From the NCBI RefSeq assembly GCF_024323335.1, contig NC_066579.1, forward strand, positions 245,021,068 to 245,085,067: a DNA stretch of 64,000 nt, written 5' to 3'. Origin of the DNA: Lathyrus oleraceus (lineage: Eukaryota; Streptophyta; Magnoliopsida; Fabales; Fabaceae). Of the stretch, positions 58,614 to 64,000 are shown one piece after another; within the stretch, counting starts at the first letter, position 1; every line of letters begins with the position of its first letter. A model generated the notes under the pieces. It was not told where the DNA came from. It saw nothing but the letters and a program-made list of their open reading frames with translations, and ran no database searches. A program made the position numbers and the translations under genes.

Positions 58614-59813
58614 TTATGCAGTAGCATAGAATATATCATTCAAATAAATTGAGCAACAATTGTTCTTTATTATAAATGAAAAACCAAACTTGTCCAAACA
58701 AGCAATGGAAATAATATTCCTGCTAATTGCAGGTACATAATAACAGTTCTCTAACTGAATTATTAAACCACTAGGTAAAGTCAATACAAAAGTTCCTACG
58801 GCTAAAGCAGCAACCTTTGCTCCATAGCCAACTCGTAGGTCGACTTTACCTTTTGCCAAATCTCTACTCCTTTTTAGTTCCTGCACATTTGTACAAATGT
58901 GAGAACTGCATTCAGTATCTAATACCCATGATGCAGAAGTAGATAAATTAATAACAAAAATACCTGAAGTTGAAGTCTCTACTCCATTCTTCTTATCTTC
59001 CAGGTACTTTGGGCAGTTCCTCTTCCAGTGTCCGGTCTTACCGCAATGGAAGCAGGTGCCTTCTTTTGCTATGCCTCCACTAGGCTTCAAAGCAGCAGTG
59101 GGTCTGGGATTGGCAACTTCCTTGCCCTTCCCCTTATCACTCTGATTAGTGGGCCTTTTATTCTGTCTCTTTCCATTTCCGATCATCAGAATGGACTTCC
59201 CTTTTGACTTCAGATTCTGCTCGGCAGTTCTTAACATGGCGAGCAGTTCAGGAAGAGATTTGTCCATATCAATCATATTGAAATTTAGGACAAATTGACT
59301 GAAACAATCTGGCAACGATTGCAAGATCAAATCAGTTGCAAGTTCCTTTTCGAGGGGAAAACCCAATCTCTCAAGGTTTTCCACATACCCAATCATCTTG
59401 AGTACATGGGGACCTACAGGGGCTCCCTCAGCTAACTTGCTTTGAAAAAGGGATTTTGAAACTTCAAACCTCTCATGCCTTGCTTGCTCTTGATAGAGCA
59501 ACTTCAGGTGTTCGATCATATTGAACGCTGACATGTTCTCATGTTGCTTTTGCAATTCTGAGTTCATGGTAGCCATCATGAGACAAGCAGTTTCATTGGC
59601 ATCATCGACATGCTTCTTATAAGTATCTCTTTCTGCCTTAGGTGCAGAACTAGGAGGTTCCTCTTCAGGAACAGGTGTCTCCAAGACATACAGCTTTTTA
59701 TCATGTTTGAGGACAATCCTCAGGTTTCGGTGCCAATCCAGAAAATTTGTCCCAGACAATTTTTTCTTATCAAGGATTGATCGCAGGATGTTGTTAGAGG
59801 TGTTTGCTGTCAT
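58614..59813 (-). CDS. gag: Z gag and protease
   Basis: A 399-codon open frame, the best preserved gene of Z. The first 215 or so residues are a copia Gag capsid-like region (LSGTNFLDWHRNLRIVL, then LFQSKLAEGAPV and LILQSLPDCFSQFV). A basic linker leads to a zinc knuckle (CFHCGKTGHWKRNC, about residue 254). The protease follows with WVLDTECSSHICT near residue 295. The glycine normally following the catalytic aspartate pair is glutamate here (DTE), which should damage catalysis. The frame stops at the end of the protease (CSIYLNDIFYATA), where the pre-integrase region should follow. The start is the first ATG with full Gag homology. Confidence 0.9.
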   Translation of the reverse strand: MTANTSNNILRSILDKKKLSGTNFLDWHRNLRIVLKHDKKLYVLETPVPEEEPPSSAPKAERDTYKKHVDDANETACLMMATMNSELQKQHENMSAFNMIEHLKLLYQEQARHERFEVSKSLFQSKLAEGAPVGPHVLKMIGYVENLERLGFPLEKELATDLILQSLPDCFSQFVLNFNMIDMDKSLPELLAMLRTAEQNLKSKGKSILMIGNGKRQNKRPTNQSDKGKGKEVANPRPTAALKPSGGIAKEGTCFHCGKTGHWKRNCPKYLEDKKNGVETSTSGIFVINLSTSASWVLDTECSSHICTNVQELKRSRDLAKGKVDLRVGYGAKVAALAVGTFVLTLPSGLIIQLENCYYVPAISRNIISIACLDKFGFSFIIKNNCCSIYLNDIFYATA

Positions 59814-61580
59814 GGTAATCTACATAAGGATTAATGAAAATATAAGTATTATTGACATTTTCAATTAGGCCTTTAATTAAACATGCTCCTACTATTTTAC
59901 TCAAAACAAATGACCCTCATCATTTGATTCGGAAAATCCCGTTGGAAGATTTTCTAGTGGGTCGAGATCCATATTTCACTTCGTTCTAAGTCCGCGTAGG
60001 CGGATTACACAAAACTAGGTTATTTAGGTAGGAACTCTTCCAATTGTATCTCATACAACTCTCGAAAATTTCAGTTGGGTGAATAACTCCTTATTCCAAT
60101 CCATCATATGGATCATTCCCAACTCTTGCTTCTAAACATATATATAATGTTATTATAATTTGTTTAGTTAAGTTTGACCCATTGTTTTAACAGTTGGATA
60201 TTACAATTATCCCATCGCACCTTACTAATATAGAACATGCACCTCGCGTAGGCGAAACCTACATTATTCGATACTAGTCTTGATGAGTGTTAAAACTTGG
60301 AAAGCTTAAAACTTAATATTTAGTTTTGAGGGAATTGCAATTTTTCTGATCTCATCGGCTTGTTTATCATATAAACCGTCTCTCACATGCATCAACATAC
60401 ATTCACATGCATCAACATACATACAAACAAAATGAAACAGTTATGGCCCCTAGCGCAATTGTTCTCCCAAGCCAATGAGAGAACCTAAGCTAACCTACAA
60501 CAATCTAAGCTTCTCCAAGCAAGATCTTCAAGGTTGTCCTCCTTTGGCATTGACTTCTTTGCTTTCTTCATATCATTACATTACATGAAAGAAACTCGTT
60601 TTACATACGAGGGAGTGAGATGAGAAAAGAAGTTACATTTGGGAGATTAAGAGAGAGGCACGACACGCAGGTCGTATTTTAAAAACCCAAAACAAATCAA
60701 AGGAAAACTAAGGCCATAACCGATCACCACAAGACAATAATAAACACTTTATTATTATTATAATTAATTCCTTTAATGAATTAAAATCAAATTAAATTTC
60801 GACGATCGATCATCACATTTTAATGAACAATTCATTTAAAATCGATGTCGCTTTTCGTATCAACACTTGACACTTTTAAAGCACTGAGTTAGCCGAATGG
60901 GCGAAAATTTCCTTGCGTTAACCGGTTAACCATCTGCGTTAACCGGTTAACACTGTTTTGAAATATGAAAAAATTGTTTTCTGCCTTGCGTTAACCGGTT
61001 AACCAAATGCGTTAACCGGTTAACACTGTTTGAAAATGTCTTGGAAAACTGTTTTCCGCCTTGCGTTAACCGGTTAACCAAATGCGTTAACCGGTTAACA
61101 CTGTTTGAAAATCTCAAAAATTTATTTCGCATTCCGTTAACCGGTTAACCATACGCGTTAACCGGTTAACACTGTTCCAAAAAGTGTTTAGGAAGCACAA
61201 CTCTTGTGCGTTCAAACCCCAATCGCATAACTCTCTGACAACACAACCCTTGTGCCGTCACTAACCCTAATGCACCAATTTCAGACCGTCAAACACGTCT
61301 CGATTGTTAATTCAGTATGATTGATCAACACGTCATTGCTTCACCATACTAATGTCGGATCAAGAAGCAAACGACCATTGATCGCTCAAAGGAAAACAAT
61401 CATCGAGGTTTTTGAATGAACGAAACAAGAACATTATATCATATATAATGTATTTTGCATCAGGATTACATATATCACATATATGTAACTTGATCGATCT
61501 CAATTTAACCTTTGATTCATTCTGTTTTAATCATATTATTACATAACAAAAACAGATATCAGATTCATGGTTTCGTAAGT
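59814..61580 (-). other. Z leader between primer site and gag
   Basis: An unusually long leader of 1.77 kb. The part next to gag is AT-rich and the middle holds the palindrome array. A short minus-strand frame at 60947-61132 reads through the array, giving a repeated NSVNRLTHLVNRLTQG peptide. It is most likely chance, although a small upstream frame cannot be excluded. Confidence 0.7.
60917..61170. repeat. Array of paired GTTAACCGGTTAAC palindromes in the Z leader
   Basis: Four units start at 60917, 60990, 61065 and 61136 (periods 73, 75 and 71 bp). Each has two perfect 14-bp palindromes whose starts are 21 bp apart (second copies at 60938, 61011, 61086 and 61157). The 7-bp spacers differ (CATCTGC, CAAATGC twice, CATACGC) while the distance is fixed. 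The outer flank CACTGTT (AACAGTG on the minus strand) and the GCCTTGC before the unit resemble the flanks of the G1 array. Confidence 0.94.
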
Positions 61581-61593
61581 GGCTCTGATACCA
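61581..61593 (-). other. Z primer binding site
   Basis: On the minus strand this reads TGGTATCAGAGCC, one base from the 5' LTR, and is complementary to initiator methionine tRNA. Confidence 0.93.
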
Positions 61594-61594
61594 C

Positions 61595-62952
61595 TGTTGG
61601 AGAATTGCCATCCAAGGCGCAGCGGAATTTAAAAATTTCTCCATTTAGTGATCCTTACGAATGGGCATGATCAGTGATAGAATCGTTACCTCTTGTGGCG
61701 ATTCAAACCTTTGGTGCAGATCTCTGATAATGATCAAAACCTTTGATACAGATCCACGGGGCGATCACGAACGTTGAACGATGACAACGTCTCTACTCAG
61801 TCCACACGAACGGATTCTTTCAATCGCAGTGCTACCTGTTATGAATGAAGGCTTTGAGTGAGAGAGAGATACGAAATTCCAACTCTTCAGTTGTGTTGTA
61901 TTCCCATACAAAGCTTCTTCACAAGAGCTCTATTTATAGAACCACTTGTGTGGGCTTCAAGCCAAAAAGCCCACTTAAGTGCATTTTGGCCTATATCTCA
62001 TAATATGCCAAAATCACTTAAGTATTTGGTACCTTACCATATTTCGTATTCTGCTTAAGTACACCGTACCTTACGATGTTCCTTAATTATTCTATCTCTC
62101 ATCAATCCGTCCTTTGTGGGTGACCCTATAGGTTTTCGCGACGTTGGCAATTATATTAAATAACGCATTTAACATAATAAACAGTGAGCGGTATCTAGCA
62201 ACACATCACTGCTACCCAAGTCACGAAAATGTCATGTGATCTGACAAAACCTCCTGTGATAATAATTATGTGTATAATTACCCCTTTGCCCTTATGTCTA
62301 TATTGAACACAAGGTATAGACCGTGTCACCCTTGTCCAGTTCAATATTGGGCCCATAGACATTTATCCTGTTACGTAGGATTGGCAAATTCCATCTAGGA
62401 CACTCATGTCCCTCAGCATGCTTCGTGGAGTACCCATCAACTGTCTTTATGGTTATCTAGTTACGGACAACGTTGGATCAGTAATAAAGCACTCGACTCT
62501 ACATCTAGGATCCATAGTGGTTTCAGGTCGAAGAGTGGTATACACTATTATCACCATGAGAATAACTTATGACACTTTTGCATAACTTTCTATATAGTAT
62601 TCTCATAGCGGGTCAATCCGGTATAAATATTACTCCTAATATTCATACCTATGTTTAAGACTTGATAACTCTTTATCCATGATCCATGAGATGTGATCAT
62701 CAGTCTACAAACATAATAGTCTTAATGCTTTAATGTTATCCCACTTCACATTAAAGCTCGACTACGGATACTTTAAGAACAGTGCCCTTATGTTTAATGT
62801 GTTCTCATGATTAAGTCACACTTAATACATTAAACGGACTATCTATTCTAGGGACTTTATTAATCAACCATAATAAAGAAAATGCCTTTTATTATTAATA
62901 AATAATTCGATACAAGTACCAAAAATATTGGCCTCTAGGGCTTACACCAACA
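61595..62952 (-). repeat. Z 5' LTR
   Basis: 1358 bp, one base inside from the primer site, flanked by the AGAAC duplication on the outer side. Confidence 0.94.
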
Positions 62953-63170
62953 AGAACCGGGTTGGGGTTCGAGAAAGGCTCATCAACTGTTAGGTTTGAA
63001 GATATGCAACTTAGCTTCCGTAGCGGAGGGTTCATTCATGGCAATGAACAACACTTAGCTGCTGTGCTAGAGGATAGCAAAGAGGAAGACTGCACCAACT
63101 TTGTAACGCATGGAAAGACATGCAACAATTGGACTGCCATTGATATTCCTGTTATTTTGCATCAATCTAA
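62953..63170 (+). pseudogene. gag: W2 gag-pro, C-terminal remnant (upstream exon)
   Basis: This continues the 55691 frame after Z: GLGFEKGSS, then FRSGGFIHGNEQ, FVTHGKTCNNWTAIDIP and ending HQSK. It is the end of the Ogre gag-pro protein. Its last codon is completed by the downstream exon, while unspliced RNA meets a TAA at once. Confidence 0.85.
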
Positions 63171-63424
63171 GTAATTGCTTTTATATGTTTTAAAAATCCT
63201 TCTCCTATGCCTAAGGGAGAAGTGAACATTGTTGGGCATTTTGAAATTGATCATTAATAAAATTAATTTTATTCATCCACATCTATGATGTTTGTTTTTA
63301 CTTTTTGCTTTATTCTGAAAATGGTAATCACGAAAAAAATAAATAAATAATATAATTGTTCATCTGCATAATATTTGGTCCCAAATTCACTTCTCTAAAA
63401 TCAAAATATCAAATAATTATGTAG
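63171..63424 (+). other. Predicted Ogre intron between gag-pro and pol
   Basis: 254 bp, AT-rich, from GTAATT to TATGTAG. Splicing joins CTAA to GTTGG and gives an uninterrupted frame (HQSK then LVPNPIE), removing the gag-pro stop codon. An intron at this position is the known hallmark of Ogre elements, where it controls the ratio of Gag-Pro to Pol. Confidence 0.85.
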
Positions 63425-64000
63425 GTTGGTTCCTAACCCCATTGAATACAATGATCCTTCTCCTTCTCCAAATTTTGAATTCCCTGTGTTTGAGGCCGAG
63501 GAGGAAAGTGATGTGGAAGTGAGTGAGGAATTGTCTCGTCTTCTTGAGCAAGATGAAACGATTATTCATCCGTTTGAAGAGCAGATTGAGCTAATAAACT
63601 TGGGTTCTGAAGATGATGTGAAGGAAGTCAAGATTGGGTCTCGATTGTGTCCAGATGCTAAGAAGGGGTTGATTGATCTTCTTCGAGAATATTCAGATGT
63701 GTTTGCTTGGACCTATCAAGACATGCCTGGTTTGGATTATGAGATTGTGGAGCATAGATTTCCGTTGAAGCCAGAATGCCCGCCAGTCAAGAAGAAGTTG
63801 AGAAGAACACATCCTGATATGGCTGTGAAGATCAAAGAGGAAGTGCAAAAGCAGATTGATGCCGGTTTCCTTGTCACCACTGAGTATCCGCAATGAGTGG
63901 CCAATATTGTGCCTGTGCCGAAGAAAGATAGAAAAGTCCAAATGTGTGTCGATTATAGAGATTTGAATAAAGTCAGACCAAAAGATGATTTCCCTCTGCC
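63425..64000 (+). pseudogene. pol: W2 pol, start of reverse transcriptase (runs off the window)
   Basis: The first 157 codons are the linker and the N-terminal part of Ty3/gypsy reverse transcriptase: an acidic stretch, FAWTYQDMPGLD, then PVKKKLRRTHPDM and FLVTTEYPQ. A TGA at 63894-63896 replaces an expected tryptophan. The frame continues with VANIVPVPKK, MCVDYRDLNKVRPKDDFPLP and runs off the end. The active site lies outside the window. Confidence 0.92.

Larger units (their letters stand above)
55692..62952 (-). mobile_element. Z: Ty1/copia element (Angela/Tork-like) nested in W2
   Basis: A minus-strand element of 7.26 kb with LTRs 55692-57048 and 61595-62952. The target duplication is AGAAC (55687-55691 and 62953-62957). 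The order on the minus strand is 5' LTR, primer site, a 1.77-kb leader with a palindrome array, gag-protease (399 codons, open), and heavily deleted integrase, reverse transcriptase and RNase H pieces. LTRs differ at about 16 sites by eye. The Angela/Tork-like label is tentative and comes from the LTR ends (TGTTGG..., ...CCAACA) and Gag style. Confidence 0.93.
48243..64000 (+). mobile_element. W2: Ogre element nested in W1, split by Z; right end outside
   Basis: A plus-strand Ogre, visible from its 5' LTR to the start of reverse transcriptase: LTR 48243-52951, primer site, untranslated leader, ORF1 (53820-55192), gag-pro remnant (55424-55691 and 62953-63170), intron (63171-63424), pol from 63425. 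Copia element Z sits in the gag-pro remnant. The target duplication would be ACCAT (48238-48242); its partner lies outside the window. ORF1 has a stop and a frameshift, gag-pro has lost its core and pol has an early stop, so it is defective. Confidence 0.92.

Noticed and set aside
60947..61132. Small repeat protein encoded by the Z palindrome array
   Set aside because: The peptide repeat simply follows from translating a tandem DNA repeat. No start context or conservation can be shown from one copy.
60917..61170. CRISPR-like array of 14-bp repeats with 7-bp spacers
   Set aside because: The repeats are perfect palindromes in pairs within 72-bp tandem units inside plant retrotransposons. Spacers are too short and there are no cas genes.

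Overview
The window is nuclear DNA of a flowering plant, most likely a legume and probably of the pea/vetch/lentil group. This rests on the element families: two Ogre-type Ty3/gypsy elements with LTRs of about 4.7 kb, Sirevirus-type Ty1/copia elements with envelope-like 3' genes, a Tekay/Del chromovirus and an Athila derivative. I find no complete host gene, no tRNA or rRNA gene and no CRISPR array. Almost everything is LTR retrotransposon, nested up to four levels deep. The only sequence I cannot assign to an element is 1-335 and roughly 16747-19159.

Layout. (1) Sirevirus-like copia element 'C1' (341-16741, minus strand, TSD GATAG) carries a nested Tekay/Del chromovirus 'G1' (663-8805, minus strand, TSD TAAAC) inside its 3' LTR. 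(2) 16747-20135 is an unassigned flank ending in a probable LTR fragment. (3) A second Sirevirus-like element 'X' starts at 20136 (minus strand). Its 3' LTR, envelope-like gene, pol and part of gag are visible as three blocks (20136-21953, 29023-34306, 39365-40428). The rest lies beyond the right edge. X is split by three insertions: copia element 'C2' (21954-29017, minus), a non-autonomous Athila-like element 'Y' (34307-39359, plus, TSD GTGAT), and the Ogre element 'W1' (from 40429, minus). (4) W1 shows its 3' LTR, 3' untranslated region and integrase end. It is split inside integrase at 48242/48243 by a second Ogre, 'W2' (48243 to beyond 64000, plus strand). (5) W2 shows its 5' LTR, primer site, ORF1, a gag-pro remnant, the Ogre intron and the start of reverse transcriptase. 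It is split by copia element 'Z' (55692-62952, minus, TSD AGAAC).

All elements move by reverse transcription of an RNA copy (Gag particle, protease, integrase, reverse transcriptase and RNase H), and every one here is damaged. By-eye LTR differences (G1 about 0.6%, C1 about 0.9%, Z about 1.2%, Y about 1.7%, C2 about 3.5%) agree with the nesting order where they can be compared. They are estimates, not alignments.

The most unusual signal is in non-coding parts. G1's LTRs and the leader of the unrelated element Z both carry tandem arrays (unit about 72 bp) of paired 14-bp palindromes GTTAACCGGTTAAC. The two palindromes of a pair are always exactly 21 bp apart, about two DNA turns. Element X carries a comparable array built on GAGTCGACTC with 12- and 21-bp spacings.
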